Positions 9,564 through 19,236 are shown, counted from the first letter of the stretch. The stretch is 64,000 nt of DNA from Alkaliphilus pronyensis (GCF_009017275.1 NZ_WBZC01000003.1:1-64000); one strand, 5' to 3'. Notes: generated from the sequence alone by a model not told the origin. Numbers and translations are program-made.

Positions 9564-10787
9564 ATGTCTTTAAATGTTATGCTTGCATTAAAGTTTCTTA
9601 AATCAGGTAGAAATCAAACAATTTTAATTATATTAGGTATTGCAGTAGGTATATCAATACTGGTTTTCATAGGAGCCCTTATAGATGGTCTGCAAAAAGA
9701 CCTTATTGACGGTACAGTCGGTAATACACCCCATATCATTATCGATCCATCACAAGAAAAGCCTACTCCACAAATACAAGCTAATGATGGCACTATTTAT
9801 AACCGTAAAACTATTAATACCTATAGAAGAACACCAACTATATCAGGCTGGAAGCAGGATATCTCCCTTATAGAGAAAAATAAAGGTATTATCACTATAT
9901 CTCCAGCAGTTATAGGTGCTGGCTTTATATCTAAGGGGGGCATAAATAAATCAGTAGTTATTAGAGGACTTAATATAAATGAAGGAGATAAGATATATGA
10001 TATAACAAGAAGAGTGATAAAGGGAGAAGGCTTATCTGGTAGCAATAATATTTTGATAGGCTCTTCATTAGCTAATGATTTAGATATTAGTATTAATGAT
10101 ATAGTTAATATAACTACAAACAATGGTAATCAAGACCTTTATAACATACAAGGTATATTTGATTTAGAAAATGAAGCCTTAAACAATAGTTGGATTGTAA
10201 TGGATATTGGTAGAGCCCAAAAGTTTTTTAATCTTGATGGTAACATATCTACTATTGAATTACAGGTGGAGGATATTTTTATGGCAACATCTATAGCCAA
10301 TAACTTAAAGGGTCAGTTTAAAGGCTATGATATAAAAAGTTGGCAAGAAAACAACCAACAGCTTTTAACTGCCCTTAATAGCCAATCTAGCTCCACCCTA
10401 TTGATACAGGTTTTTGTACTTATTGCTGTAACGTTGGGAATAGCAAGTGTACTGGCAATATCAGTAATTCAAAAGTCAAAGCAAATAGGCATTTTAAAGG
10501 CTATGGGTATAAAGACTAAAAACGCAAGCAGTATCTTTTTACTACAAGGGTTTATTCTTGGTTTTTTGGGGTCTTTGATAGGAAGTGGCTTTGGTTCCTT
10601 CCTTACACTAATATTTGTTACATTTGTTAAAAATGAAAAAAATGAGCCTTTATTTCCAATAGAAATAAGCTTTAACTATATCTTAACTGTAATTATAATA
10701 GCAACAATTGCAACCACCCTAGCTGCTGCGTTTCCTGCTCGACGTTCAGCTAAATTAGACCCAATAGAGGTGATAAGAAATGGATAG
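9564..10787 (+). CDS. FtsX/MacB-type ABC transporter permease
   Basis: A 407-residue permease with the MacB/LolCE topology: one N-terminal membrane helix (about 19-40), a large extracytoplasmic MacB-PCD domain (about 45-270), then three C-terminal helices with the FtsX domain (VIQKSKQIGILKAMGIKTKN) and the family end AAAFPARRSAKLDPIEVIRNG around residues 387-407. It acts with the adaptor upstream and the ATPase downstream, whose start overlaps this stop by 8 bases. Substrate unknown. Confidence 0.92.
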   Translation: MSLNVMLALKFLKSGRNQTILIILGIAVGISILVFIGALIDGLQKDLIDGTVGNTPHIIIDPSQEKPTPQIQANDGTIYNRKTINTYRRTPTISGWKQDISLIEKNKGIITISPAVIGAGFISKGGINKSVVIRGLNINEGDKIYDITRRVIKGEGLSGSNNILIGSSLANDLDISINDIVNITTNNGNQDLYNIQGIFDLENEALNNSWIVMDIGRAQKFFNLDGNISTIELQVEDIFMATSIANNLKGQFKGYDIKSWQENNQQLLTALNSQSSSTLLIQVFVLIAVTLGIASVLAISVIQKSKQIGILKAMGIKTKNASSIFLLQGFILGFLGSLIGSGFGSFLTLIFVTFVKNEKNEPLFPIEISFNYILTVIIIATIATTLAAAFPARRSAKLDPIEVIRNG

Positions 10788-11538
10788 CTTAGTCAAATTA
10801 AGCAATATAACTAAGGAGTATGGAACAAAAATAAAAACAAAAGCCCTTGATAAAATAAATCTTGAGATATTGGAGGGAGAGTTTTTATCTATAATTGGTC
10901 AATCTGGCTCAGGGAAAAGTACTCTCTTAAACATAATGGGAACACTAGACAGACCCACTGATGGTGAGCTGCTTTTTAAGGGCAGTAAAATAAGTAGACT
11001 AAATGATGATGCTCTTGCCAACTTCAGAAATAATAATCTAGGCTTTGTCTTTCAATTTCATCATCTGCTGCCAGAACTGAGTGTGCTGGAAAACGTATTA
11101 ATCCCAGCGTGGATAACCTTTGAAAAAAAACCAACTGCCACCATAATAGATAGAGCAAAGGAATTAATAGTCTTAGTTGGTGTCGAAAATAGAGTTAATA
11201 ATAAACCCAACGAATTGTCAGGAGGACAAAGACAAAGAGTTGCCATAGCTAGGTCCTTATTAAACAATCCTTCATTAGTTCTGGCAGATGAACCAACGGG
11301 CAACCTAGATAGCGATGCTTCAGACAATATATATGAGCTACTTAGAACCATTAATAAAGAACTAAATACAACTTTTATTATTGTTACCCATGATATGCAT
11401 ATAGCAGCTAAAGCAGACAGGGTTATAGAGATAAAGGATGGAGAGATAGTTCGGGATGTTAGTAATAGAAGTAAGGCTGAGGAGGAGGCCTTTAAAGAGT
11501 TTTCACCTAAAAACTGTTTGTATTGTAAGAGCTTATAG
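10780..11538 (+). CDS. ABC transporter ATP-binding protein (MacB/LolD type)
   Basis: A 252-residue ATPase. Walker A GQSGSGKST near residue 38, Q-loop FVFQFHH, signature LSGGQRQRVAIARS, Walker B LVLADEPTGNLDSD and the H-loop VTHDMH are all present. After the ATPase core there is a ~25-residue tail ending CLYCKSL, with two Cys, not usual for LolD-type subunits. It completes the export operon begun at 8360. It is a useful comparison for the broken ATPase at 24247. Confidence 0.94.
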   Translation: MDSLVKLSNITKEYGTKIKTKALDKINLEILEGEFLSIIGQSGSGKSTLLNIMGTLDRPTDGELLFKGSKISRLNDDALANFRNNNLGFVFQFHHLLPELSVLENVLIPAWITFEKKPTATIIDRAKELIVLVGVENRVNNKPNELSGGQRQRVAIARSLLNNPSLVLADEPTGNLDSDASDNIYELLRTINKELNTTFIIVTHDMHIAAKADRVIEIKDGEIVRDVSNRSKAEEEAFKEFSPKNCLYCKSL

Positions 11539-11550
11539 ACTTAGACTATA

Positions 11551-11598
11551 ACCACAAAATGGGATACACCACCAAAGGGGTGTATCTTATTTTGTGGT
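11551..11598. terminator. Large bidirectional terminator hairpin
   Basis: A long near-perfect palindrome: ACCACAAAAT pairs with ATTTTGTGGT, enclosing GATACACC/GGGTGTATC. It has A-rich and T-rich arms on both sides, so it can stop transcription from either direction. It closes the export operon before the larA-family promoter. Confidence 0.8.
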
Positions 11599-11627
11599 TA
11601 ATTTAATATTTATGTAATAAAAATACA

Positions 11628-11689
11628 TTGACCAACCTATAAATTATTAATATAATGCATATATATTCATTCAAATGAATAAATAATTA
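11628..11689 (+). promoter_or_regulatory. Promoter with two ArgR-like boxes (larA-family gene)
   Basis: TTGACC (11628-11633) and TATAAT (11651-11656) are separated by 17 bases, a strong housekeeping promoter. Two boxes resembling the ArgR/AhrC core TGAATWWWWATTCA follow: TGCATATATATTCA (11656-11669, one mismatch) and TGAATAAATAATTA (11676-11689, three mismatches). Their start-to-start distance is 20 bp, as for two 18-bp ARG boxes separated by 2 bp. The first box touches the -10, so binding should repress. Confidence 0.55.
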
Positions 11690-11740
11690 TTACTCTTAAG
11701 ACTTGAATGGATAAAAGAAAAGATAAGGAGGGGGAGACAA

Positions 11741-13048
11741 TTGATTAGTTTAAAAATGAAATATGGAAGGGATGAAATGCTTGCAGCTGTACCTAATCAA
11801 CATTTTATGGGATTTATTGAAGGTAAAAAGCAAGCTAATAGTAATACAGAAGAAGAAATCATACAAAAGGCTTTAAATAATCCAATAGAAAGCAGAAGCC
11901 TAGTTGAAATTGTATATCCAGGAGATACCATATGTATAGTAATTTCTGATATTACAAGGGCTTGGCAAAAAATGAGCTTATATCTTCCCTATATTGTAGA
12001 GGAGCTAAATAGAGGGGGAGTAAAGGATGAGGATATTACCTTTCTTTGTGCTACAGGGTCCCACCGTAAGCAGAGTAGAAGGGAACATTCAATACTACTG
12101 GGGAAGGACCTAGCAAAACGCTTTAGGGTGATTGATCATGATTGTAGAGATAAAGAAGCTATGGTTTATGTAGGAGAAACCAGCTATGGTACTCCAGTAT
12201 GGATTAATGAAATAGCTATGAAAAGCACCCATATTGTATTAACTGGAGCTATTGTCTATCATGATCTAGCAGGATGGAGCGGAGGAAAGAAATCTATACT
12301 TCCAGGAATAGCTGCCTATGAAAGTATAATGGCAAATCATGGCCTTTCCTTAAGTAAAACAGCTGGGGGAGGTATTCACCCTAAGGTAGGATGTGGAATT
12401 GCAATAGATAACCCTATTCATGAGGATATGCTGGAGGCCGCCAACTTAGTTAAACCTTCTTTTATTTTTAATGTAATTATGGACTATAGGGGGAAAATAG
12501 GTGCTGCAGTTGCTGGTGATTATATAAAGGCCCATAAAATAGGACAAGAGAAGGTAAATGCTATTGATGGAGTTAAAATCAAGGAAAAGTCTGATTTAGT
12601 AATAGTATCATCAGGAGGCTATCCCAAAGATATAAACCTATATCAAGCATCAAAGGCATTAAGCAACGCAAAAGAGGCTGTAAAAAAGGGAGGCACTATA
12701 ATTCTAGTAAGTCAATGTATTGAAGGCTTTGGAGATAAAGGGGTTCAAGAGATTATACAAGACTATAGTGAAAACTATTCCCAGGAAATAGAATTGAGGA
12801 ATAATTATTCAATAGCAAAATATACTGGTTATTTAATAGCAAAAATTGCTGAGGATTATAAAGTTATTCTTGTATCTGAGATTCATCCAAGTTCACTAAA
12901 ATCTATAGATATACAAGTTGTGACAACATTAAAGGAGGCTATAGTTAAGGCAAAGGAAGATAAAAAGGAGCCTCAAAAAACCTACTGTATGCCTTATGGC
13001 TCCAATACTCTTCCTAAGCTTGACTCCATTACTATACCCCTTAGGTAG
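11741..13048 (+). CDS. LarA-family nickel-dependent racemase/epimerase-like protein
   Basis: A 435-residue protein of the LarA (DUF2088) family. It shows the N-terminal domain with CATGSHRKQSRREH and the central HDLAGWSGGKKSILPGIA followed by NHGLS, which hold the His and Lys positions used to carry the nickel-pincer (NPN) cofactor in lactate racemase. TTG start behind AAGGAGGGGG. No larB, larC or larE cofactor genes are nearby, so the cofactor would have to be made elsewhere. LarA homologues act on several 2-hydroxy acids, and the ArgR-like boxes and neighbouring amino acid transporter suggest an amino-acid-linked substrate here; that is inference. The last codons may derive from a repeat remnant. 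Confidence 0.82.
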   Translation: MISLKMKYGRDEMLAAVPNQHFMGFIEGKKQANSNTEEEIIQKALNNPIESRSLVEIVYPGDTICIVISDITRAWQKMSLYLPYIVEELNRGGVKDEDITFLCATGSHRKQSRREHSILLGKDLAKRFRVIDHDCRDKEAMVYVGETSYGTPVWINEIAMKSTHIVLTGAIVYHDLAGWSGGKKSILPGIAAYESIMANHGLSLSKTAGGGIHPKVGCGIAIDNPIHEDMLEAANLVKPSFIFNVIMDYRGKIGAAVAGDYIKAHKIGQEKVNAIDGVKIKEKSDLVIVSSGGYPKDINLYQASKALSNAKEAVKKGGTIILVSQCIEGFGDKGVQEIIQDYSENYSQEIELRNNYSIAKYTGYLIAKIAEDYKVILVSEIHPSSLKSIDIQVVTTLKEAIVKAKEDKKEPQKTYCMPYGSNTLPKLDSITIPLR

Positions 13049-13055
13049 AGGCATA

Positions 13056-13068
13056 TTAGTAACGCCAC
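13056..13068. repeat. Tail fragment of the dispersed structured repeat
   Basis: TTAGTAACGCCAC, eight bases after the larA-family stop, matches the conserved tail of the repeats at 43681 and 49833 (TTAGTAACGCCGC) and is identical to the fragment at 26282. The preceding bases (CCCCTTAGGTAGAGGCATA) weakly resemble the second hairpin. A remnant is likely. Confidence 0.5.
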
Positions 13069-13098
13069 AGAAAAAATAAAGATTTATTAAAAAAACAC

Positions 13099-13133
13099 TT
13101 GCATAAATATACTCATACATGTATAATAATTCA
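13099..13133 (+). promoter_or_regulatory. Promoter with two ArgR-like boxes (amino acid ABC operon)
   Basis: TTGCAT (13099-13104) and TATAAT (13122-13127) with a 17-base spacer. Two ArgR-like boxes overlap it: TGCATAAATATACT (13100-13113, weaker) and TGTATAATAATTCA (13120-13133, one mismatch to TGAATWWWWATTCA). Start-to-start distance is again 20 bp, the same as upstream of the larA-family gene. Boxes covering both promoter elements imply repression. Confidence 0.5.
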
Positions 13134-13176
13134 ATAACATATTATTATTAATCAAAAAATTAAAGGAGGAGAAATA

Positions 13177-13998
13177 ATGTTTAAAAAATTGAAAACAATA
13201 ATGGTAATGGTATTAATACTTGTATTAACAGTTTCAGTTGTAGGATGTGGTGTTAAGGCTAATGATGGGGAGAAGGAAATGACAAAGCTTGAAAAAATTC
13301 AAGCAAAGGGCAAAATTGTTTTAGGTACCTGTGCCGACTATCCCCCCTATGAATTCCACAAGGAAATAAACGGTAAGGATGAAATAGTTGGATTTGATAT
13401 TGAAATTGCAAAGGTTATAGCAGAAAATCTAGGGGTTGAGCTGGAGATAAAGGACATGAAATTTGACGGTTTATTGGCGGCTTTAGTGGCAGATGATATT
13501 GATTTCATTATTGCTGGAATGGTACCAAGAGAAGATAGAAAAGAGAGTGTAGATTTTTCAATCCCATATTATCAAGCAGAACAAAAAATACTAATAAAGG
13601 CAGAGGATGCAGAAGCTTTAAATTCAATAGAAAGCTTAAAGGGCTTAAAGATTGGTGCCCAGAAGTCAACAGTGCAGGAGGATATTGCCAAAGACAAACT
13701 AGAGGCAGGAGAGGTTAAAGCATTAGGCAAAATTACTGACCTAGTATTAGAGCTTATGAATAATAAGATCGATGGGATTGTTTTAGTAGCCCCAGTTGCA
13801 GAGGCATATGCAAAGCAGAACACAGATTTAATGGTACCAGAGTTTACCTTAGGAAAAGAGGATGGGGTAGCGGTAGCAGTAAACAAAGGAAATGCAGACC
13901 TACTGGCAGAAATAGATAAAACCTTAGAAGAGCTTATTAATGATGGATCAATAGATAAATTTATTCAAGAGGCAACAGCATTAGCAGAGGAAGAATAG
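13177..13998 (+). CDS. Polar amino acid ABC transporter, substrate-binding lipoprotein
   Basis: A 273-residue extracytoplasmic binding protein (SBP_bac_3 family). The signal peptide ends in a lipobox-like VSVVGCG, so Cys-24 is the likely lipidated residue. The mature domain begins QAKGKIVLGTCADYPPYEF, with GFDIEIAKVIAENLGVELE and DFIIAGMVPREDRKESVDFS, all typical of His/Arg/Gln-type binding proteins. It heads a binding protein-permease-ATPase-aminotransferase operon. ArgR-like boxes in the promoter favour arginine or a related cationic amino acid, but ligand specificity cannot be read from the sequence with confidence. Confidence 0.93.
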   Translation: MFKKLKTIMVMVLILVLTVSVVGCGVKANDGEKEMTKLEKIQAKGKIVLGTCADYPPYEFHKEINGKDEIVGFDIEIAKVIAENLGVELEIKDMKFDGLLAALVADDIDFIIAGMVPREDRKESVDFSIPYYQAEQKILIKAEDAEALNSIESLKGLKIGAQKSTVQEDIAKDKLEAGEVKALGKITDLVLELMNNKIDGIVLVAPVAEAYAKQNTDLMVPEFTLGKEDGVAVAVNKGNADLLAEIDKTLEELINDGSIDKFIQEATALAEEE

Positions 13999-14026
13999 TT
14001 TATAAGAGGTAAAGGAGAAAAAGACA

Positions 14027-14689
14027 TTGGACTTTTCATTTATGCATAAATATTATCAGTTTTATATAGATGGTACAGTAATCACACTATTACTTTCTTT
14101 CTTTGGTGTTTTATGTGGAGTAGTTCTAGGGGTATTTCTAGCCCTAATGAAGCTTTCAAGGAATTCTATGCTTAAGCTATTGGCATCAGCCTACATAGAA
14201 TTGGTTAGGGGTACCCCATTATTGGTTCAATTATACATTGTTTATTACGGACTTCCCAAGTTGCTGGGCTGGGATTTTGCTGATCTTACTTTAGGTATTG
14301 TAGCTGTTTCACTTAATAGTGCTGCCTATGTTGCTGAAATTATAAGGGCGGGAATACAATCTGTTGATAAGGGACAGATGGAGGCAGCAAGGTCATTAGG
14401 AATGCCCCATAGAACTGCAATGACTTATATCATCATACCACAAGCCATTAAAAACATATTGCCAGCCCTCGGCAACGAGTTTATTGTTCTAATAAAGGAA
14501 TCGGCTATTGTTTCGGTTGTAGGTATACATGATTTAATGTATAAGGCTGATACTGTAAGGGGTAACACCTATAGACCCTTTGCACCATTATTGGTGGCAG
14601 CTGCAATCTATTTTACAATAATTTTTGGGTTATCTAAGCTATTGGCTTATGTGGAAGGGAGGATGAGGACTGGTGATTCAAGTATCTAA
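14027..14689 (+). CDS. Polar amino acid ABC transporter permease
   Basis: A 220-residue HisM/GlnP-type permease with about five membrane helices. It carries the family landmark [20 protein letters not shown] near residue 60 and the EAA loop [20 protein letters not shown] near residue 120, which docks the ATPase. TTG start with AAAGGAG upstream. One permease gene is present, so the transporter is presumably a homodimer in the membrane. The ATPase start overlaps its 3' end by 17 bases. Confidence 0.94.
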   Translation: MDFSFMHKYYQFYIDGTVITLLLSFFGVLCGVVLGVFLALMKLSRNSMLKLLASAYIELVRGTPLLVQLYIVYYGLPKLLGWDFADLTLGIVAVSLNSAAYVAEIIRAGIQSVDKGQMEAARSLGMPHRTAMTYIIIPQAIKNILPALGNEFIVLIKESAIVSVVGIHDLMYKADTVRGNTYRPFAPLLVAAAIYFTIIFGLSKLLAYVEGRMRTGDSSI

Positions 14690-15395
14690 TTTAAATAAGG
14701 AGTTTGGCAAGCTCCATGTACTAAAGGACATAAATATAAAAATTAATAAAGGAGAAATAGTTGTAATTATTGGACCAAGCGGTTCGGGAAAGAGCACCTT
14801 CCTCAGATGCTTAAACCTTCTTGAGGAGCCGACAGATGGAGAAATTGTATTCGAAGGGGCTTCAATAACTAATAAATATAATGATATAAACAAGCAAAGA
14901 CAAAAAATGGGTATGGTTTTTCAGCAGTTTAATCTATTTCCCCACATGACAGTAATAGAAAATATTACACTGGCCCCAATAAAGCTTAAAAAAATGGAAA
15001 GGGCAGCTGCCAACAAGGTGGCTTTAAACCTTCTAAAGAGAGTAGGATTAGAGGATAAAGCCTTTGTATACCCAAATCAGCTATCAGGCGGACAAAAACA
15101 AAGGATAGCAATTGCTAGAGCATTGGCAATGGCTCCAAACATGATGCTTTTTGATGAACCAACCTCGGCTTTGGATCCTGAAATGGTAGGGGAGGTGCTG
15201 GGGGTAATGAAGGAACTAGTAACTGAAGGTATGACAATGGTGATTGTTACCCATGAAATGGGCTTTGCAAAGGAGGTAGGAAGTAGGGTTATTTTTATGG
15301 ATGATGGAAGGATTGTTGAAGAAGGCTACCCAAAGGAGCTATTTAGTCAACCTAAGCATCCAAGAACGAAGGATTTCCTTGCTAAAGTTCTATAG
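14673..15395 (+). CDS. Polar amino acid ABC transporter ATP-binding protein
   Basis: A 240-residue GlnQ/HisP-type ATPase with Walker [11 protein letters not shown]-loop [13 protein letters not shown], signature [17 protein letters not shown], Walker [15 protein letters not shown] and H-loop VTHEMGFA. The GTG start lies inside the permease gene behind GGGAGG, which suggests translational coupling. It powers import by the upstream permease and binding protein. Confidence 0.95.
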   Translation: MIQVSNLNKEFGKLHVLKDINIKINKGEIVVIIGPSGSGKSTFLRCLNLLEEPTDGEIVFEGASITNKYNDINKQRQKMGMVFQQFNLFPHMTVIENITLAPIKLKKMERAAANKVALNLLKRVGLEDKAFVYPNQLSGGQKQRIAIARALAMAPNMMLFDEPTSALDPEMVGEVLGVMKELVTEGMTMVIVTHEMGFAKEVGSRVIFMDDGRIVEEGYPKELFSQPKHPRTKDFLAKVL

Positions 15396-15414
15396 AGGGG
15401 GATGACGAGTATAT

Positions 15415-16575
15415 ATGAAGCATAGATTTCTATCTAAAAGATACTGGAGTTCAATTACAACCCCCATGGCAGAGGTGGTTGATCTGGCAAGTAAATATAA
15501 GGATATAATTAATCTAAGCTTAGGGGATCATGATTGGATTACAGATAAGAATGTAATTGACGCAGCCTTTAAGGATACCCACCAAGGTCATACTAAATAT
15601 ACAGACTCCTTAGGAGACCCTGAGTTAAGGGAGGAAATTATAAAATACTATAGTGAGGAGTATGGCTATGGCCTAGAAATGACAGAGGTTATGGCTGTTG
15701 TAGGTGGTTGCCACGGAATGCATCTTGTGCTGGAGGGAATTTTAGATGATGGTGATGAAGTAATTGTTCCAGAGCCCTTTTTCACACCCTACAAACACCA
15801 AATTCAACTGGCTAGAGGAAAAATGGTGGCATTAAAAACCTGTGAAGAGGATAGTTTTCAAATAGATTCCCAAGAGCTTAGAAATTTAATCACCAATAGA
15901 ACAAAGGCATTAATACTTAATACTCCCAATAACCCCACAGGAGCCTGCTATAGTAAAGAAACCCTTAAAAACATAGCAGAAATAGCTGTTGAAAATGATC
16001 TAATAATTATATCAGATGATATATATGGAGCCTTTAGCTATGGAGAAGCCTTTCAACCCATTACCACATTAGAGGGTATGAAGGAAAGAACCATTACTAT
16101 AGGTAGCTTTTCAAAGGATTATGCAATGACGGGATGGCGGATTGGATATGTGCTGGCACCAGATTATATAATACAGTGTATAAGGGATATAAATGAGGGT
16201 ATATGCTTCTCTGCACCTTCAATATCCCAAAGGGCAGCCCTTCATGCCCTTAGCAGGAGAAGGGAGATACAATCACCAATGGTTGATGAATACAAAAAAA
16301 GAGTTTTCTACGGCTATGAAAGGATTTGTAAAATCCCTAAAATGTCGGTGCTCCCCCCAAAGGGCAGCTTTTATCTTTTCGTCAATATTAAAGAAACAGG
16401 CTTAACATCTGTAGAAATAAGCAAAAAAATATTGGAGGAGGCCCATGTTTTGGTGATTCCAGGTAATGCCTTTGGTAAATGCGGTGAGGGATATATAAGG
16501 CTTGCCTGTACTGTAGACATTAGAGCTTTAAAGGAAGCCTTTGATAGAATAGAAGTAATATGTAATAATATTTAA
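15415..16575 (+). CDS. Class I/II pyridoxal-phosphate aminotransferase
   Basis: A 386-residue fold-type I aminotransferase. Landmarks include LGDPELREEI, the NTPNNPTGA loop, and the PLP-lysine region GSFSKDYAMTGWRIGYV near residue 230, with a C-terminal RLACT arginine that usually binds the substrate carboxylate. It starts 19 bases after the transporter ATPase stop and ends at a strong terminator, so it is the last gene of the amino acid uptake operon. The amino acid brought in is probably its substrate; which one is not determined. Confidence 0.92.
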   Translation: MKHRFLSKRYWSSITTPMAEVVDLASKYKDIINLSLGDHDWITDKNVIDAAFKDTHQGHTKYTDSLGDPELREEIIKYYSEEYGYGLEMTEVMAVVGGCHGMHLVLEGILDDGDEVIVPEPFFTPYKHQIQLARGKMVALKTCEEDSFQIDSQELRNLITNRTKALILNTPNNPTGACYSKETLKNIAEIAVENDLIIISDDIYGAFSYGEAFQPITTLEGMKERTITIGSFSKDYAMTGWRIGYVLAPDYIIQCIRDINEGICFSAPSISQRAALHALSRRREIQSPMVDEYKKRVFYGYERICKIPKMSVLPPKGSFYLFVNIKETGLTSVEISKKILEEAHVLVIPGNAFGKCGEGYIRLACTVDIRALKEAFDRIEVICNNI

Positions 16576-16591
16576 TTACCATAATACTAGT

Positions 16592-16623
16592 AAACACCCT
16601 AAGTAATCTTAGGGTGTTTTAGA
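16592..16623 (+). terminator. Terminator of amino acid uptake operon
   Basis: A perfect 12-bp stem AAACACCCTAAG/CTTAGGGTGTTT with loop TAAT, followed by T residues. Confidence 0.85.
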
Positions 16624-16740
16624 CTGATGAAAAAGCCCTATTTTCTTTGTTGCTTCATAATCCTAGCACTTTTACAAAACTTAGAGGCAGGATGTAAGAG
16701 TCTAGAGAATAGAGTTTTATTTTTCTCAAGCTTTTAATCT

Positions 16741-16790
16741 GCGAACTCCAACTTCCAAACTAAAACCTCCAACTTCTAACCTCTCATGTT
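16741..16790. repeat. Short low-complexity pyrimidine/A tract
   Basis: A run built from loosely repeated AACTTCCAAAC and AACTTCTAACC units, free of purine runs on the plus strand. It lies just beyond the 3' end of the minus-strand cupin gene and between convergent genes, as does the larger tract at 39031-39427. No coding potential is seen in 16624-16807. Confidence 0.5.
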
Positions 16791-16807
16791 CTTTAAATGG
16801 TTTGTCT

Positions 16808-17368
16808 TTAATGATCATGGTCTTCCTCGGCATCCTTTTTAGTTTCATGTATGGTTCCAAAGGGATGCTCGGGTGGTGCATAAATAGAGTATAGCTTAAG
16901 GGGTTTACAGCCAGTGTTAACTAGGTTATGCCATGTTCCAGCAGGAATAAGTATTGCATAATCATCATACACCTCTTTTTTAAAGCATAAGTTATCCTTG
17001 CTATCCCCCATCATAACAAGTCCTTGCCCTTCTTCTATCCGTATGAACTGATCTACATCAGGGTGTTTCTCAAGACCTATATCATCACCAACATCTATAC
17101 TCATTAGAGTAAGCTGCAAATGCTCTCCTGTCCATAGGGCAGTACGGAAGTTTGTATTTTCCTTAGTAGCTTCTTCAATATTTACTACAAAGGGCTCTGG
17201 TCCATAATCCTTTAATTCAATACATTGTCTCCCAGAGCCTGGAGAATACATAGGCATATTACCCCAATAGGGGTATTGTTGAAATCTGTAGCCCTGCATA
17301 TTATATGGATTATAAACAGGTGCATTATAGAAATAAGGATAGTAGCATGGGTTATAATAATAATTCAC
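16808..17368 (-). CDS. Cupin-domain protein with Tyr-rich N-terminus
   Basis: About 186 residues. The first ~45 residues are packed with Tyr, Asn and Pro (YYYNPCYYPYFYNAPVYNPY), and the rest is a single cupin domain with the metal-site pattern EKHPDVDQFIRIEEGQG and later PAGTWHNLVN. The C-terminus ends EEDHDH. The GTG start at 17368 fits an AAGGGA ribosome site better than the ATG codons at 17377 and 17386. The cupin half resembles mannose-6-phosphate isomerase-like cupins. The Tyr-rich leader recalls spore-coat or cross-linked surface proteins, which would suit a spore former, but that role is inference. Monocistronic. Confidence 0.82.
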   Translation of the reverse strand: MNYYYNPCYYPYFYNAPVYNPYNMQGYRFQQYPYWGNMPMYSPGSGRQCIELKDYGPEPFVVNIEEATKENTNFRTALWTGEHLQLTLMSIDVGDDIGLEKHPDVDQFIRIEEGQGLVMMGDSKDNLCFKKEVYDDYAILIPAGTWHNLVNTGCKPLKLYSIYAPPEHPFGTIHETKKDAEEDHDH

Positions 17369-17559
17369 ATAAATCATTCCCTTCATACTCTTTTATGAAC
17401 ATAATATGATTTTTACATATAGGATGTGATTTATAATAAAAAAGTTTAAATGTGTTTTAAAAAGATATAATAAACTTAGATACATTTTTAAGCAATATTC
17501 TTAACATCCATAAAAAAACCAATATAATAGCATATAAGTGAAAAGGAAAAGGTGATAAT

Positions 17560-19029
17560 ATGACAAGTACAAAGGCAATAAATTGGAACTTTGAAAACAG
17601 CTATGTACAGCTACCTTCAATATTTTATTCTACCTTAAGGCCTACTCCAGTACCATCACCAAAGCTGGTTATTTTAAATCATAAACTGGCTACAGAGCTA
17701 GGACTAGATGTACAAAACCTGCAAAATAAAGAAGGTATAGAAATGCTAGCAGGAAATCAAGTTCCTAATGGAGCTATACCCCTTGCACAGGCCTATGCAG
17801 GACATCAATTTGGACACTTTACAATGTTAGGAGACGGTCGTGCAATACTTTTAGGCGAACAAATAACTCCTTTGGGAGAAAGGTTTGATATACAACTAAA
17901 AGGCTCAGGACCAACACCATATTCCAGAGGCGGTGATGGTAGAGCCACACTAGGACCAATGCTAAGGGAATACATTATAAGTGAGGCCATGGAGGGTCTG
18001 GGAATTCCCACCACCCGTAGCTTAGCAGTTGTTTCAACTGGAGAGATTATAACCCGTGAAGCACACCTGCCTGGTGGTATTCTAACTAGAGTAGCTTCAA
18101 GTCATATAAGGGTGGGAACCTTCCAATATATATCAAACTGGGGTACCAATGAGGAGCTTAAGGCTTTGGCAGATTACACAATAAACCGTCATTTCTCAGA
18201 TTTAAAAGAGGTTGAAAACCCATACCTTATGTTGCTTAAAGAGGTGATAAAAGGTCAAGTACAGTTAATATCTAAGTGGCAGTTGGTTGGCTTTATACAT
18301 GGGGTAATGAATACCGACAACATGGCTATTAGTGGGGAAACCATTGATTATGGACCCTGTGCATTTATGGACACCTATGACCCCAAAACAGTATTCAGCT
18401 CAATTGATGTTAGAGGGCGTTATGCTTATATTAACCAGCCCCCTATTGCTGAATGGAACCTATCAAGATTTGCAGAAGCTCTTTTACCCCTGCTGCATAA
18501 GGATCATGATATGGCAGTAGAGCTTGCAAAGGAAGGTATTTCAAGCTTTAATGAGCTATATAAATATCATTGGATTAAGGGAATGAGGGCAAAGCTTGGA
18601 ATCTTTAACGAGGAACTAGAGGATATATCCTTGGTTGAAGAATTACTTAGTATAATGGAGAAATACAAGGCTGATTATACAGATACCTTTAGGAGATTAA
18701 CAATTAATGAAATACAGGGGGATTTAGAATTATTTAACTCAAGGGAGTTTACTGAATGGTATAAACGATGGCAAACCAGACTAGAAAGACAACCACAGCA
18801 TAGGGAATCAAAATATCAATTAATGAGTAATTCAAACCCTGCTGTTATACCTAGAAATCATAAAGTTGAAGAGGCATTAGAAGCGGCAGTAATGAAAGGG
18901 GACTTTAGTGTAATGGATAGACTTTTAAAGCTTGTTACAAAGCCCTATGATTACACCTGCCAGCAGCTGGAATATATAACACCACCTAAGCCTACAGACA
19001 TACCATATAAAACTTATTGTGGCACCTAG
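17560..19029 (+). CDS. selO: Protein adenylyltransferase SelO (YdiU/UPF0061)
   Basis: A 489-residue SelO pseudokinase-fold enzyme, which transfers AMP from ATP to protein hydroxyls in the family. It has [10 protein letters not shown] near residue 80, the ATP-binding segment [15 protein letters not shown] near 115 and [19 protein letters not shown] near 245, where N and D ligate Mg. The C-terminus ends YKTYCGT with a penultimate-region Cys rather than selenocysteine. The length matches the family, so it is intact. Its stop codon lies in the loop of its own terminator. Confidence 0.95.
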   Translation: MTSTKAINWNFENSYVQLPSIFYSTLRPTPVPSPKLVILNHKLATELGLDVQNLQNKEGIEMLAGNQVPNGAIPLAQAYAGHQFGHFTMLGDGRAILLGEQITPLGERFDIQLKGSGPTPYSRGGDGRATLGPMLREYIISEAMEGLGIPTTRSLAVVSTGEIITREAHLPGGILTRVASSHIRVGTFQYISNWGTNEELKALADYTINRHFSDLKEVENPYLMLLKEVIKGQVQLISKWQLVGFIHGVMNTDNMAISGETIDYGPCAFMDTYDPKTVFSSIDVRGRYAYINQPPIAEWNLSRFAEALLPLLHKDHDMAVELAKEGISSFNELYKYHWIKGMRAKLGIFNEELEDISLVEELLSIMEKYKADYTDTFRRLTINEIQGDLELFNSREFTEWYKRWQTRLERQPQHRESKYQLMSNSNPAVIPRNHKVEEALEAAVMKGDFSVMDRLLKLVTKPYDYTCQQLEYITPPKPTDIPYKTYCGT

Positions 19030-19042
19030 TGCCATTTTTTTT
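19020..19042 (+). terminator. Terminator overlapping selO stop
   Basis: TGGCAC, loop CTA, GTGCCA, then eight T. The selO TAG stop lies across the loop and stem. Confidence 0.85.
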
Positions 19043-19151
19043 GTTAAGAGCTTTATATAGGGTTTTTTAGTGGTCTTAAAACACGAAACTGGGTGTAATA
19101 TACATTTTAGCCATCATGCCAATATTACAAAGCCTTATTAATAATACAATT

Positions 19152-19179
19152 TTGTAAAAATTGGTATATGTGGTATACT
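19152..19179 (+). promoter_or_regulatory. Promoter for leader peptide and phosphotransferase gene
   Basis: TTGTAA (19152-19157), a 16-base spacer and TATACT (19174-19179). It would start transcription near 19186, about 145 bases before the phosphotransferase ATG, leaving room for the leader at 19237-19269. Confidence 0.5.
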
Positions 19180-19236
19180 TTTATTGTTAGCAATGTCGGA
19201 TTGTTTAACAAGTCTAATGTGAAGGGAGTTGTTTTT

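Noticed and set aside
11741-13048. Confident lactate racemase call for the LarA-family gene
   Set aside because: No cofactor-maturation genes (larB, larC, larE) or lactate genes are nearby, and the regulation seems amino-acid-linked; the family covers other 2-hydroxy acids.
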